From contig NZ_WTWX01000001.1 of NCBI RefSeq assembly GCF_009870785.1, positions 1 through 64,000 on the forward strand: DNA of 64,000 nucleotides, read 5' to 3'. Source of the DNA: Paenibacillus sp. An7. Its GTDB lineage: Bacteria > Bacillota > Bacilli > Paenibacillales > Paenibacillaceae. The translations under genes and the position numbers were made by a program. The notes under the pieces are model-generated. The model ran no database searches. It saw only the letters and a program-made list of their open reading frames with translations, and was not told the DNA's origin. Of this stretch, positions 34,463 through 43,918 are shown one piece after another; within the stretch, counting starts at the first letter, position 1; every line of letters begins with the position of its first letter.

Positions 34463-34632
34463 TTATGACTTCACACCATGCTTACTAATGTAATCCAGCA
34501 TAATTTGATAATCACGGTTAACATCACTGAATGTCGCATAATTATTTGCTGTAGCAAGCCAGTCCAGCGTCGTCGTCTTTCGTCCTTTAGCGGATCTCTT
34601 TAGGCGTCTGCAAGTTCATCATGATCCGACAT
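34463..34632 (-). pseudogene. Frameshifted small protein of about 56 residues
   Basis: ATG 34632 has a strong AGGGGGAG nine bases upstream, but the frame stops after MSDHDELADA. In the next frame the sequence continues LKRSAKGRKTTTLDWLATAN then NYATFSDVNRDYQIML and DYISKHGVKS to the stop at 34463. Adding one base near 34604 would fuse them into a well-formed charged helical protein. The family is unknown. The SD and protein-like continuation argue for a real gene recently broken or a sequence error. Confidence 0.5.
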
Positions 34633-34701
34633 ATCCGCGCTCTCCCCCTGGGATTTTTTATTTAGTCTAACAAATTTCCATAACTCAGGTGAATTAATAC
34701 A

Positions 34702-34740
34702 CAAAAAAGCGATGGCGAGAAATATCTCTCTGCCAACGCT
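34702..34740 (-). terminator. Terminator of the YitT-family gene
   Basis: The minus strand has AGCGTTGGCAGAGA, loop, TCTCGCCATCGCT, then TTTTTTGTG, 12 bases past the stop codon. Confidence 0.85.
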
Positions 34741-34751
34741 CAATTTTAATA

Positions 34752-35624
34752 TTAATGAATATTTTGTTTTTTGAAACTTCCGCCCTTAACTTCTGCTACA
34801 TCGTATACGACAATAAAGGCGTTCGGATCAATTTCATAGATGATCTCTTTAATTTTACTTTCTTCCATACGGTTAATTACACAAGTGATTTCTTTAAATT
34901 GTTCATTAGAGTAACCACCATAAGCTTCAGTATAAGTTGCTCCACGACCTAATCGGTCACGGATGGTTTCTACCATGATTTCCGGATGTTTAGTAATAAT
35001 CTTGAACGTTTTAGAGCCGCTAAGACCTTCCTCAACAATGTGAATGACCTTAGAAGCAATAAAGTAGGCGAGAGCAGATAATATGGCGCCTTGTAAACCA
35101 AAGACAGTAGAAACAACAATAAAGACAAACATGTTTAAGAATAAGATTAGGTCACTCGTACCGAAAGGTAATTTTCTGGATAATAGTACAGCTAGCATAT
35201 CAATTCCGTCGAGTGCCCCGCCATTACGCAATGCTAAACCCATACCAAACCCGAGAATAATCCCGCCAACTACGGTAATTAGCAAGGTATCGCCTTCAAT
35301 AATCGTTGGTACATGGTGCATAAGACTAGTGCTTACTGCAAGCGTCGCAATACCAATCACCGAATACACAGCAAAACTTTTACCTATTTGTTTATATCCG
35401 AGCCACACAAAAGGAATGTTAATTATTCCAATTAACACCCCTAGTGGTAATCCAAACAGCTGGGAACCCACGATACTCAGTCCGGTTACCCCACCGTCGG
35501 AGACATTGTTAGGTATTAGTACTGCTTCTAAACCATACGCAGCTATGATCGCCCCAATCATAATCAGTAATACTTTAGTGACTATTTTGGGTGTGTTTAG
35601 CTTTTGTTGTTTCCTTTGAATCAT
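34752..35624 (-). CDS. YitT-family membrane protein (DUF161 plus DUF2179)
   Basis: 290 residues from ATG 35624, seven bases after AAGGAGG; a longer upstream frame is not needed. Five or six membrane helices (about 15-200) with the family motif LIPNNVSDGGVTGLS and the glycine-rich GGIILGFGMGLALRNGGALDG are followed by a cytoplasmic DUF2179 domain (about 205-285: KTFKIITKHPEIM, ATYTEAYGGYSNEQFKEITC). This two-domain layout is common in Bacillales; transport is suspected but the substrate is unknown. Confidence 0.92.
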   Translation of the reverse strand: MIQRKQQKLNTPKIVTKVLLIMIGAIIAAYGLEAVLIPNNVSDGGVTGLSIVGSQLFGLPLGVLIGIINIPFVWLGYKQIGKSFAVYSVIGIATLAVSTSLMHHVPTIIEGDTLLITVVGGIILGFGMGLALRNGGALDGIDMLAVLLSRKLPFGTSDLILFLNMFVFIVVSTVFGLQGAILSALAYFIASKVIHIVEEGLSGSKTFKIITKHPEIMVETIRDRLGRGATYTEAYGGYSNEQFKEITCVINRMEESKIKEIIYEIDPNAFIVVYDVAEVKGGSFKKQNIH

Positions 35625-35865
35625 TACATTTCCTCCTTGGACAAGATCTGCTAGGAAACAGTCTATAATAATTTTCACTACTTTGGCAAATTGGTTGTCA
35701 TATGTATGAAAAGCAGTTCTTCTAACACAGATGTTGCTCTTCATATGAGGAATTGGTGTATTTTTACATAACTAAACACATTAACAATGCAATTTTCTGC
35801 TTAGCTTCTATTCATTCTTTCTATCCTCACGATAAACATACATTTTTGGCGGGATAAAGATGAAA

Positions 35866-35900
35866 AAGAGGCAACCGATCGCTTTGACCGGCTACCTCTT
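35866..35900 (-). terminator. Terminator of the P-loop gene, overlapping its end
   Basis: AAGAGG and CCTCTT with an inner CCG/CGG stem, followed on the minus strand by TTTTTCATC. The last codons of the gene are in the stem. Confidence 0.7.
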
Positions 35901-36755
35901 CCATTTTATCAAGCTACTCCATTCTGAAAGGATACCCTCTAAACACTGTTTATAATCGTTCCTATTATAAGCCGAATTATCGACTTTTTTCTTTGCTATA
36001 TTCAGACGGTTACATATTTCTTCTTCCCATGCTCTTCTTGCCTTAAGAACCTGAATCGTTCCTTCTAATCCTTTGTAACCCTGCTTTTGTCCATATCCTT
36101 GGTTTGTGTAGTATTCAATAAACCCCTCTGACCATTCTTCAGGTCTCTCCTTTATCGCTTTTCGCAAAGAATGATCAAGATCGCTTTGTTCTACGTAAAT
36201 TAACAGTGGATTTAAATTCTCTACTATAGCCTCCAGTTCTATAACATAACTGATAACTTCTTCTTTCTTAGCACCATATTTAATCATTCCTATCGTTACA
36301 GGGTTCTGTATAAAACAACATTCAAAAATATAGATGTCTGTTCCATGCAAACTAAGCTCAGCAAACTGCCTCCATCTTTCGGTAATCAGTTTCCTATTTT
36401 GATTCAGCGTCAATTCATAGATATCGTTTTTAAAAATTTCCTGCACTAATTCATTTGGAATACGGGACCCATATTCATTTACCATTTTTCGATATTCTAT
36501 AAAATAATTATCATCTTGGATCGTAGTATAATTATTTAATACATTTCTGAACTCTTCATGAGTTCTTAATAGTTCATCGTATGTATGTTGCTTAAAATAA
36601 GCGACTCCGTCATAGTCTGCCGGATGATCCAAATTCCCTTCTAAGAACAATTGAGACCTCATGTTATGCTCTGTAAGGATTTCATGAATGAGTTGAGCCG
36701 TTGTTGATTTTCCGAAACCCGGTAATCCTTCAACTAAAATTAATTTTGGTGTCAT
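35892..36755 (-). CDS. P-loop NTPase, nucleotide kinase-like, unknown substrate
   Basis: 287 residues from ATG 36755, nine bases after GAGGAGG; a GTG at 36773 lies within that SD. Walker A GLPGFGKST at about residues 9-17, after the strand PKLILVE. Later TDIYIFECCFIQNP resembles the Walker B or LID region of thymidylate- or gluconate-kinase-like proteins. The rest is rich in aromatic and charged residues. Similar orphan kinases occur in Bacillus and Paenibacillus; the substrate is unknown. Single gene. Confidence 0.75.
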   Translation of the reverse strand: MTPKLILVEGLPGFGKSTTAQLIHEILTEHNMRSQLFLEGNLDHPADYDGVAYFKQHTYDELLRTHEEFRNVLNNYTTIQDDNYFIEYRKMVNEYGSRIPNELVQEIFKNDIYELTLNQNRKLITERWRQFAELSLHGTDIYIFECCFIQNPVTIGMIKYGAKKEEVISYVIELEAIVENLNPLLIYVEQSDLDHSLRKAIKERPEEWSEGFIEYYTNQGYGQKQGYKGLEGTIQVLKARRAWEEEICNRLNIAKKKVDNSAYNRNDYKQCLEGILSEWSSLIKWKR

Positions 36756-36879
36756 GATACAATTCCTCCTCACTTATGTACTGTTGCCAGTACTGGAATA
36801 CCTAGGAATTCTCTAATGGATGGCCACTCCATGTCTTCAGCTCCTTATCATGAGATACTTATCTTATTCAGCTAGCAAA

Positions 36880-36922
36880 CAGCGTCTGCCATGGACCGAA
36901 AGAAAGTCCATGGCAGACGCTG
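36880..36922. terminator. Very long perfect hairpin, probable terminator of the DUF3221 gene
   Basis: CAGCGTCTGCCATGGAC and GTCCATGGCAGACGCTG form a 17-bp stem without mismatch around a 9-base loop. On the minus strand TGTTTGC follows, a weak T run. It lies 75 bases beyond the lipoprotein stop codon. Confidence 0.6.
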
Positions 36923-36996
36923 TAATTGAATGAGCAAGAAGTAATTATTTATTTAATAACAAGTAACAAGAAGACTCCATTATCTATTCGTTAATG

Positions 36997-37332
36997 TTAA
37001 TTGATTATTTCTATTTTTATAGCTTCCCCTTGAATCGGGTTGCTCTCCTCATATTGTCCTGTAGTCCAGACCTTTACTTTGTCACCAGCTTCTGCGGCGT
37101 AATCTATTTCCCTAGTCACAAGGATATACTCTTGGCCCTTTGTGGACACCGTTACTGATGTTTCATCCTTGTTTACTACGATTGCTTGAAAATCTTCTTT
37201 TGTATCTGATTTTTCTTGAACTCCCTCGACTCTAATATCGTTTTTGTTACCATCCTTTGTTTCAGGAACACAACCAATCAATAGGAATGACATTAGAAAT
37301 GTAATAGATAAGAAACTTAATAAACCTTTCAT
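36997..37332 (-). CDS. DUF3221-type lipoprotein
   Basis: 111 residues from ATG 37332, which has GGAGG seven bases upstream. Lipobox FLLIGC (about Cys 20) then a charged linker and a beta-rich C-terminus: FQAIVVNKDETSVTVS, YAAEAGDKVKVWTTGQYEES, GEAIKIEII. The layout equals that of the lipoprotein at 11120-11476 and the DUF3221 family, role unknown. Confidence 0.75.
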   Translation of the reverse strand: MKGLLSFLSITFLMSFLLIGCVPETKDGNKNDIRVEGVQEKSDTKEDFQAIVVNKDETSVTVSTKGQEYILVTREIDYAAEAGDKVKVWTTGQYEESNPIQGEAIKIEIIN

Positions 37333-37447
37333 ACTCAGCCTCCATATAATTACGTTATATGAAGATTGATGCAGAGCATGATCACTTAGTTCCATTCAAT
37401 TCAAATAGTATCCAATTGTCGTTTTTTTCAGTTCTCTATTCCTGTGG

Positions 37448-38611
37448 TTATATTTTCACCTTCATAAAACGATCCATCCGCTCAAGCACCTGCGTTAATT
37501 TGTCCGTGGATACCGAGTAAGAACAGCGGATATGACCTTCTCCCCCTGAGCCAAACACATGACCCGGAACTGTAGCAACACCCGATTCCTTCAGTAACTG
37601 ATAGGCAAACGTCTCCGAGTCAAGCCCTGTGTGAGCGATACTTGGAAAGGCATAAAACGCTCCTTCCGGTACATGACAAGGGATTCCGATCAACCGAAAT
37701 CCGGTCACCAGAAGTTCCCGTCGCTTCCGGTACGCTTCTCTCATCTCATTCATTGACTCAAGGCCATGACGCAAAGATTCGAGTGCAGCAATCTGTCCCA
37801 GCACAGGGGCACACATCGCCGTATATTGATGGATCTTCAGCATGGCTGCCAGCAGATCACGGTGACCGCAAGCATATCCGATTCTCCAGCCCGTCATTGC
37901 GAATGCTTTAGAAAAACCGCTGAGTACAATCGTTCTATCCTGCATTCCTGGCAGCGAAGCAATGCTGACATGTTTTGAATCATACGTCAGTTCGGCATAG
38001 ACTTCATCTGAGATAACGAGCAGATTATTCTCCTTCACGATGTCGGCAATCGGTTGCCAATCCTCTACAGTCATGATCGCTCCCGTTGGGTTGTTCGGAT
38101 AATTTAGCATCAGCAGCTTGGATCGTGGAGTAATCGCCTGTCGCAATGACTCCGCAGTTAACTTGAATCCCTCTTCCGCTCTCGTTTCTACCTCCACCAC
38201 GGTACCTCCGTTCAAAGAAACAATCGGTGAATAAGCGATATAACTGGGTGAAGGAAGAAGGATTTCATCGCCCGGGGCGGTAAATGCTCGTAGTGCAAGG
38301 TCTAGTGCTTCGCTGCTGCCTACCGTGACAAGCACTTCGCTGGCAGGATCGTAGCGAAGGTGGAAATTTTTCTGAAGATAGCTGGCAATTTCCTCTCTTA
38401 GTTCGGGCAGACCTGCGTTGGATGTATAACTCGTTGCTCCCTGGTTTAATGCCTCTATGCATGCTTTCCTAATGTGCTCTGGAGTAACAAAATCCGGTTC
38501 ACCTACTCCAAGTGAAATGACGTCCTGATTGCCGCTGCTAAGTTCGAAGAAAGCACGTATTCCAGAAGGCGGAATGTTCCTTACCTTTGGGGTAATCCAA
38601 CTACTTAACAT
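37448..38611 (-). CDS. PLP-dependent aminotransferase, class I/II
   Basis: 387 residues. PLP-site motifs: ISLGVGEPDFVTP, LVTVGSSEALDLALRAF, NYPNNPTGA, ISDEVYAELTY and the Schiff-base lysine in SGFSKAFAMTGWRIGY. Closest in style to PatA/AspC-like amino-transferases. Its gene overlaps the D-Ala-D-Ala ligase gene by 11 bases and is the third gene after a MocR regulator, so a role in supplying D- or L-amino acids for peptidoglycan is suggested. Start ATG 38611 with AAGGGG upstream. Confidence 0.9.
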   Translation of the reverse strand: MLSSWITPKVRNIPPSGIRAFFELSSGNQDVISLGVGEPDFVTPEHIRKACIEALNQGATSYTSNAGLPELREEIASYLQKNFHLRYDPASEVLVTVGSSEALDLALRAFTAPGDEILLPSPSYIAYSPIVSLNGGTVVEVETRAEEGFKLTAESLRQAITPRSKLLMLNYPNNPTGAIMTVEDWQPIADIVKENNLLVISDEVYAELTYDSKHVSIASLPGMQDRTIVLSGFSKAFAMTGWRIGYACGHRDLLAAMLKIHQYTAMCAPVLGQIAALESLRHGLESMNEMREAYRKRRELLVTGFRLIGIPCHVPEGAFYAFPSIAHTGLDSETFAYQLLKESGVATVPGHVFGSGGEGHIRCSYSVSTDKLTQVLERMDRFMKVKI

Positions 38612-39545
38612 GAACCGTCACCCCTTTGTTCTTGCTGCGTTCTGTCAGAGAACAGCTGATAATCCGATCGAGTAATGAGCTGAAAGATATTCCAGCTGCG
38701 GCAGCACTTTTGGGAAAAAGACTCGTCTTTGTCATTCCAGGAAGTGTATTCATCTCAAGTACATAAGGAATACCATCCGACAACATAATATCGACCCGGG
38801 CATATACACTGCACTTTAATGCTTTGTAACAGGTCATTGCCGTCTTACGAACCAACTGATCTAGTTCATAAGGCAGGTTCACCACCACCTCTTTTGCTCC
38901 GCCATCGTTATACTTAGCACGGTAATCGAACCATTCCGAAGACGAAGATGTGATTCCTACCACAGGCAGAAGTTCCCCATCTAGAATGGAGCAAGTAATC
39001 TCCTGACCCGTGATATATCGTTCAATCAAGATCGACTGATTGGGATCACTTGCAAAAGCCCTCATTACCGCGCTATGCAGATCCTGTTCGTCGTTCACTT
39101 TTTCCATCCCTATGCTGGAACCGCCTGTATTTGGCTTCACCATCACTGGGTATCCTAGCTGCTGAACAGCTTCTGGCGAATAGTCTTCCATACTGTTCCA
39201 ACACAGCCAGCTTGGTGTATTTACTCCTTCATATCGGAGGATTTTTTTGGACAGATCCTTATCCATGCACAGACTGCTCGCCAGTACTCCGCTTCCTGTA
39301 TAAGGGATACCTAGTGTTTCCAGCATCCCTTGTATTGTCCCGTCCTCACCGTAAGCCCCATGCAGAGCTAGTAGAGCAATATCAAGTCCCTTTACCTTCT
39401 CCACAAGTTCTGCAGGCTGACTGAATACTACAGGGATCACCTCATATTTATTACGGTCCAGATGATTCATCATCTCTCTGCCTGTGTTCAGTGACACCTC
39501 CATTTCGGAAGAAATACCTCCCATAATTACGCCAACCTTCAACAT
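38601..39545 (-). CDS. ddl: D-alanine--D-alanine ligase
   Basis: 314 residues from ATG 39545, nine bases after GAAGGA. It joins two D-Ala in peptidoglycan precursor synthesis. ATP-grasp signature: VGVIMGGISSEMEVSLNTG, LHGAYGEDGTIQGMLE, PYTGSGVLASSLCMDK, MVKPNTGGSSIG, YVLEMNTLPGMTKTS. The last gives the metal ligands. It sits 13 bases after a MocR regulator gene, the arrangement of ddlR-ddl known from Brevibacillus. Confidence 0.94.
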   Translation of the reverse strand: MLKVGVIMGGISSEMEVSLNTGREMMNHLDRNKYEVIPVVFSQPAELVEKVKGLDIALLALHGAYGEDGTIQGMLETLGIPYTGSGVLASSLCMDKDLSKKILRYEGVNTPSWLCWNSMEDYSPEAVQQLGYPVMVKPNTGGSSIGMEKVNDEQDLHSAVMRAFASDPNQSILIERYITGQEITCSILDGELLPVVGITSSSSEWFDYRAKYNDGGAKEVVVNLPYELDQLVRKTAMTCYKALKCSVYARVDIMLSDGIPYVLEMNTLPGMTKTSLFPKSAAAAGISFSSLLDRIISCSLTERSKNKGVTVHVK

Positions 39546-39558
39546 GATCATCATTCCT

Positions 39559-41010
39559 TCATCCCAATAATTTGTGTGCTGTCTTGCCAATAATCTCGAT
39601 TCCCTTGCGGATATCCTCATCCGTCACCCTAGAGAACCCAAGCCGCATGGTATGCTGTCCCCCGCCATCGGTATAGAACATCTCTCCTGCCGTAAAAATA
39701 ACACCTTGCGCACGACATGCCTCAAGCAGTTCTCTCGTGTTAAATCCATCCGCAAATTCCACAAACAAATGCAGTCCACCGTCTCCGGTTAATGCTTGGT
39801 AAGGAACATGCTGTTTGCAACTTTCCAGCGTTAGCTCATATTTCCGTTTATATTCCGCTTTCGCTTTTTTCAAATATTTATCTAGATTACCGTTGTATAA
39901 ATATTGATAGAGTATCGATTGATCCAAGGTTGATGTATGAATCGTCTGCGCCCGCTTGATGCTCTCCAGGTAATAGATCAGTTCCTCATCTGCTAGCACC
40001 CATCCTACCCGAAGACCCGGGAACAAGACTTTAGAAAAGCTGCCAAGATAAATCACACTATTGCCTGCACCGGCCGTTGCAATCAGCGGCGATACATGGG
40101 ATCCCGAATAGCGAAGCTCTTCGTTAAAACCATCCTCGATGACCGGAATATCGTATCCCGCCATTAGCTTCATGAGGCCCTGTCTTTTCTCAGGGGACAT
40201 AACAATCCCTGTCGGATTATGGTACGAAGGTACAAAGTAAGCACAATCATATTCCCCTTCACTGAGCGCCTTCTCCAAATCTCCCAAGTGAATGCCATCC
40301 CGTTCCATAGGAATTCCTCTGATTCCGAAGCCTTTCAGTTTCAAATTCTTGATCGCCGTATGATGCGTCGGATTCTCGGTAAGGACCTGGCCACTCTTCT
40401 GGTTTAATGCGGAGAGCAAGATATTAAAACCTTCCGTAAAACCATTGGTAATCAGGATGTCCTTGCCCTTCATATCCACGCCCTTGTGCTCCATGTATTG
40501 ATGCAAATAATCAATAAGCGGTTTGTAACCTTTGGCGTATCCGTAGTTCAAGAGGACATTACCTTCCACAGCCATACGGTCCATAAAAGCCCGCTTTACA
40601 TTGTCAAGATCAAATAGCCCTTCATCAGGAGCAATACTCGTAAAAGAAATCGTCCCCTTTTCCGCACGAATCCCGCGTTTCATAATATCCAGTTCTTCTG
40701 CCAACATGGCATTGTCGTTCATATGCTTCTTCCAATCCATCATTCGAGACGAGACCTTCATTGTACCCGGTGCTGAGGGGGCTACATAATTCCCCTGCCC
40801 TTTAACCGCGTAGATAAACCCATCGTCGCCGAGTCCCTCGTAAGCGGCGATGACCGAGTTGCGGCTAACCTTCAGCAGTACCCCCATTTCACGTGTGGAC
40901 GGGAGTTTTTGTCCGCTTTGCAGTGCGCCTTTTATAATTAAGTGCTTCATATAGTCTTTAATTTGTATATATACCGGTCGTCCGGCAATGAGCTTGAAAT
41001 CCTTAAACAT
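39559..41010 (-). CDS. ddlR: MocR-type GntR regulator with aminotransferase domain, DdlR-like
   Basis: 483 residues. An N-terminal winged helix (about 10-75: RPVYIQIKDYMKHLIIKGAL, LPSTREMGVLLKVSRNSVIA) and a PLP fold type I domain with lysine in YLGSFSKVLFPGLRVG. MocR regulators use PLP as cofactor to sense amino acids. The position directly in front of ddl fits DdlR of Brevibacillus, which controls D-Ala-D-Ala ligase. Name by context and family, not by direct evidence. Start ATG 41010 after GGGGGCGATGGTAA. Confidence 0.82.
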   Translation of the reverse strand: MFKDFKLIAGRPVYIQIKDYMKHLIIKGALQSGQKLPSTREMGVLLKVSRNSVIAAYEGLGDDGFIYAVKGQGNYVAPSAPGTMKVSSRMMDWKKHMNDNAMLAEELDIMKRGIRAEKGTISFTSIAPDEGLFDLDNVKRAFMDRMAVEGNVLLNYGYAKGYKPLIDYLHQYMEHKGVDMKGKDILITNGFTEGFNILLSALNQKSGQVLTENPTHHTAIKNLKLKGFGIRGIPMERDGIHLGDLEKALSEGEYDCAYFVPSYHNPTGIVMSPEKRQGLMKLMAGYDIPVIEDGFNEELRYSGSHVSPLIATAGAGNSVIYLGSFSKVLFPGLRVGWVLADEELIYYLESIKRAQTIHTSTLDQSILYQYLYNGNLDKYLKKAKAEYKRKYELTLESCKQHVPYQALTGDGGLHLFVEFADGFNTRELLEACRAQGVIFTAGEMFYTDGGGQHTMRLGFSRVTDEDIRKGIEIIGKTAHKLLG

Positions 41011-41050
41011 TTACCATCGCCCCCATAGCTATCATGGCACAGTAAGCAAG

Positions 41051-41098
41051 GTAAAAAAAGAACCACGATCCCGGATTTTTTATCCAGTCGTGGTTCTT
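41051..41098 (-). terminator. Terminator of the phosphodiesterase-like gene
   Basis: AAGAACCACGA and TCGTGGTTCTT form an 11-bp stem, followed on the minus strand by TTTTTTTACC. Confidence 0.88.
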
Positions 41099-41109
41099 AG
41101 GTATTTTCC

Positions 41110-42699
41110 TCAGTCTTTTGTTAAAAGTTTTAGGAGATATGGTTTTATATCAATTATCCGTAGAAATTGCGGTTTCTCATTCGTACCGCATATGATAAGA
41201 GGAACAAGTGATTCTTTTTCATGAAGCGAACCGTGGCCTCCTCCGCCTTCATGTGTTGGTGAACTTCTGTCGGCAAGTTCATAGCCCGGTTTAGCCGTAA
41301 CGACTAAAAACTCCCCTGAATGTGAATGTAATGCGCCTGATAAACGCTGCAGTACGTCAGGGTATTTTCCATAAGACAATTTTTGATTCTTTGTATTTAA
41401 TTTTAAATCAAGCACATCTAAATCTTGTTCGACCGTCCATTTTTGCTGATAGCGATCGACCATGCTTCCATTTGATGTATACTTCACTTCTTTATTTGTT
41501 TCTCCTTGCAAGGCATGAATCCATTCATTCTCTTTCCAAGACACGATATCGATACGGGGATCGGAGGTTAATGCATGAGCAACATCTCTTAGTGAATTTT
41601 CTTTGTTAAAGTTGTAAACATAAGCCATCGTTTCATTTACAGCAAGTACGATGTCCGTTTCGTCCGTAACGGATTTACCTTGTTTTAGTACGCTGTATTC
41701 TTTAAGTAGAGAAGGTAAATCAACAACCGAGTTGTTTTGAGCAGAATAAAGGGACGTCATTCCGCTATCACCTGCAATAATAAAAATGTTTTTTCTTAAT
41801 GCTTCCTGCGGTGAACCAAATTGTGGTAATAAAGAACCTAGCTGCTTATCAAGTTCTTCCACACCGCTTCGTTCTTGTGGTCCTTTCTTATGTAATTTCT
41901 GATCGAGGTCTGGCAGATAAACGAATAAGAAATCAGGTAATTTGTTCTCCTTAATCAAATACTTTACGGCTTTCATGGAATACTCGTTGCTCAGACCTAG
42001 TCGCTTCGTTAAGCCGTCTGGTAACTCTTTTACAGTCTCTAGTGGATTTGCAAGAGAACCTAAGGCAAAAAAATCGGGACCCTTTACTTGCACTTCTTTG
42101 GGTAACGAGGTAATGCCTGTAAGCCAATCTGGCATCGTCAACCTATGATTCGCCGCCCCTCGGTAGATCAAGCCATTAATAGAACCCGATTTTAAACCAT
42201 GCTTAGCCAAATCTTCGTATATCGTAGGTATTTGTGGATTTAAATGATTCCCATTTAAGTTGATTAGCGCATCCTGTAATACCTCATTTCCTCCCTGTTT
42301 CCATATCTCCATCGGCCCTGTACCATAATTAATTACCTTCTTCTTATCCGCCGAATACCATATAAGACCTGGCACATGATGACGGTTTGGGTACGTTCCT
42401 GTAATTAGAGAACTATCGATCGTTACCGACATAGTGGGAAATGAACTAACCATGTCCTTATAGTACATCCCATGTTCCGTTAGATACTGGAAAGCAGGCA
42501 GTTTATTTTGCTTGATTCCGTCATCAATGGCTTGAGACATTAAAGAATCGACCATAAAGAAAATCACTTTCTTAGAGTCTTCTCTCTTTATGGATTTTAC
42601 TTGTACTACATCTTGTTCATCAGGTTTTACTTCTTCCTTTCGGCACCCAGAGGTCAACATAAACATAATGAGCAAAGACCAAATCGTGATTTTCCTCAA
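41110..42699 (-). CDS. Lipoprotein of the alkaline phosphatase/nucleotide pyrophosphatase superfamily
   Basis: 529 residues. Lipobox LTSGC (about Cys 19). The phosphodiesterase domain shows FFMVDSLMSQAID (first metal-binding Asp), SSFPTMSVTIDSSLITGTYP (Thr nucleophile region), FVYLPDLDQKLHKKGP, AGDSGMTSLYSAQ and GGGGHGSLHEKESLVPLII (last histidines). It is anchored outside the cell and probably cleaves a phosphodiester or transfers phospho-groups. The substrate is unknown. Monocistronic. Confidence 0.85.
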   Translation of the reverse strand: MRKITIWSLLIMFMLTSGCRKEEVKPDEQDVVQVKSIKREDSKKVIFFMVDSLMSQAIDDGIKQNKLPAFQYLTEHGMYYKDMVSSFPTMSVTIDSSLITGTYPNRHHVPGLIWYSADKKKVINYGTGPMEIWKQGGNEVLQDALINLNGNHLNPQIPTIYEDLAKHGLKSGSINGLIYRGAANHRLTMPDWLTGITSLPKEVQVKGPDFFALGSLANPLETVKELPDGLTKRLGLSNEYSMKAVKYLIKENKLPDFLFVYLPDLDQKLHKKGPQERSGVEELDKQLGSLLPQFGSPQEALRKNIFIIAGDSGMTSLYSAQNNSVVDLPSLLKEYSVLKQGKSVTDETDIVLAVNETMAYVYNFNKENSLRDVAHALTSDPRIDIVSWKENEWIHALQGETNKEVKYTSNGSMVDRYQQKWTVEQDLDVLDLKLNTKNQKLSYGKYPDVLQRLSGALHSHSGEFLVVTAKPGYELADRSSPTHEGGGGHGSLHEKESLVPLIICGTNEKPQFLRIIDIKPYLLKLLTKD

Positions 42700-42851
42700 G
42701 CGGAGTCCTTCCTCTCTATCTAAAACTTTTATAACAAATATCCAGAATAGGTTAGATTTGCCTTGTGCAAAGTGTCTCTCATTTTAGCCATGATCATGTA
42801 TGTGGTCACTTGGTAAATAATGAATGTAGCAAAGCCTGCTTATTCGCATAG

Positions 42852-42878
42852 AAAAAACAACCGAACATGGTTCGGCTG
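42852..42878 (-). terminator. Terminator of the epimerase gene
   Basis: CCGAAC-atg-GTTCGG stem followed by TTGTTTTTTC on the minus strand, about 50 bases past the stop codon. Confidence 0.8.
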
Positions 42879-42925
42879 CCTCATCAAATTCATATAGATA
42901 ATACCTTTAACACTGGATTAATTGA

Positions 42926-43918
42926 TTATTGAAATTCAGCTTTCGCCCCTTCTTGAACACATTTTTGGAGCGTCTCCCTGATAGATGCTCGAATATCATA
43001 TTCATGATATGTAAGAAGAGACATGGTTTCAGCTGGGTCAAGATAGGCGTCTCGGTTTTGGATCTCTGCCATCATACTATTGAGTACCCCCTGTTCTTTA
43101 CCTGCCTTTCCATTGTTAGCATCAATCTGCTCCATCACTGGTTTCATTTGATCTAATGACACAACCTGGACCGTGCTATCTTCCTGTCCAAGTGCATCCA
43201 ATACCATTTGATAAAACTCGCTATGCTTCATATTCATGCCGCAAATCGCATACTTTCCGCCATGTTCACCATACTCCATCGCTCCAATCGCAGCTTCTGC
43301 TACTTGCTGCGCAGTAACCATTGCTGTACCTCCGCCAAGTACGGGAACAATCTTCTGATCTTTCAATCGATTGACAAACATGGACCATAGCGGCATGCGT
43401 CCTGGCATCACACCGAAAATGTAAGGCAAACGAATGCTCATCACATCCATTCCTCCTTCACCTTCAAGACAAGCTAATTCTTCTTGAAGCAATCGAGAAC
43501 GAGGATAAGCATTTTGTTTCAAAGGAATATCGGTCCACTCTTCTGCAAAATGCGCAAAATACGAGCTAAGGATGACAAAATTTTTCACGCCTGCTTGTTT
43601 CGCTAATCTAGCAAGACGCTGAGTAGGAAGTACATTGGCTTCATAAAAAAACTTTATTGCTGGTGCTTCAGGTAATGTCCGTTCATCTGCTCCAGCAGCG
43701 TATACAAATCCATAAACGCCTTCTAGTATCTCACGAATCTCATCATCTGACATGTTATTGATATCCCCTACTTTGTGCTCGACTTCTCCAGGCAATAGAT
43801 CCTCTGTTGGCATGGGATGCCGCGATATAGTCGACACATTATATCCTCGTCTTCCCAATTCTTTAATCGTAAAATAACCTAGAAATCCAGTTCCGCCTAA
43901 TACAAATACCTTTTTCAT
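42926..43918 (-). CDS. NAD-dependent epimerase/dehydratase (SDR superfamily)
   Basis: 330 residues from ATG 43918 (an ATG three codons earlier lies directly on AGGAG). N-terminal NAD-binding motif VFVLGGTGFLG. The usual Y-x-x-x-K is seen only as AYPRSRLLQEEL, with Arg in place of Lys, so it may be an atypical family member. It resembles NAD(P)-binding sugar-epimerase-like proteins of Bacillales; the substrate is not known. Stands alone, with its own terminator. Confidence 0.78.
   Translation of the reverse strand: MKKVFVLGGTGFLGYFTIKELGRRGYNVSTISRHPMPTEDLLPGEVEHKVGDINNMSDDEIREILEGVYGFVYAAGADERTLPEAPAIKFFYEANVLPTQRLARLAKQAGVKNFVILSSYFAHFAEEWTDIPLKQNAYPRSRLLQEELACLEGEGGMDVMSIRLPYIFGVMPGRMPLWSMFVNRLKDQKIVPVLGGGTAMVTAQQVAEAAIGAMEYGEHGGKYAICGMNMKHSEFYQMVLDALGQEDSTVQVVSLDQMKPVMEQIDANNGKAGKEQGVLNSMMAEIQNRDAYLDPAETMSLLTYHEYDIRASIRETLQKCVQEGAKAEFQ

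Noticed and set aside
35083..35619. 178-codon plus-strand frame opposite the YitT gene
   Set aside because: Antisense shadow; the minus strand carries a clear family match.
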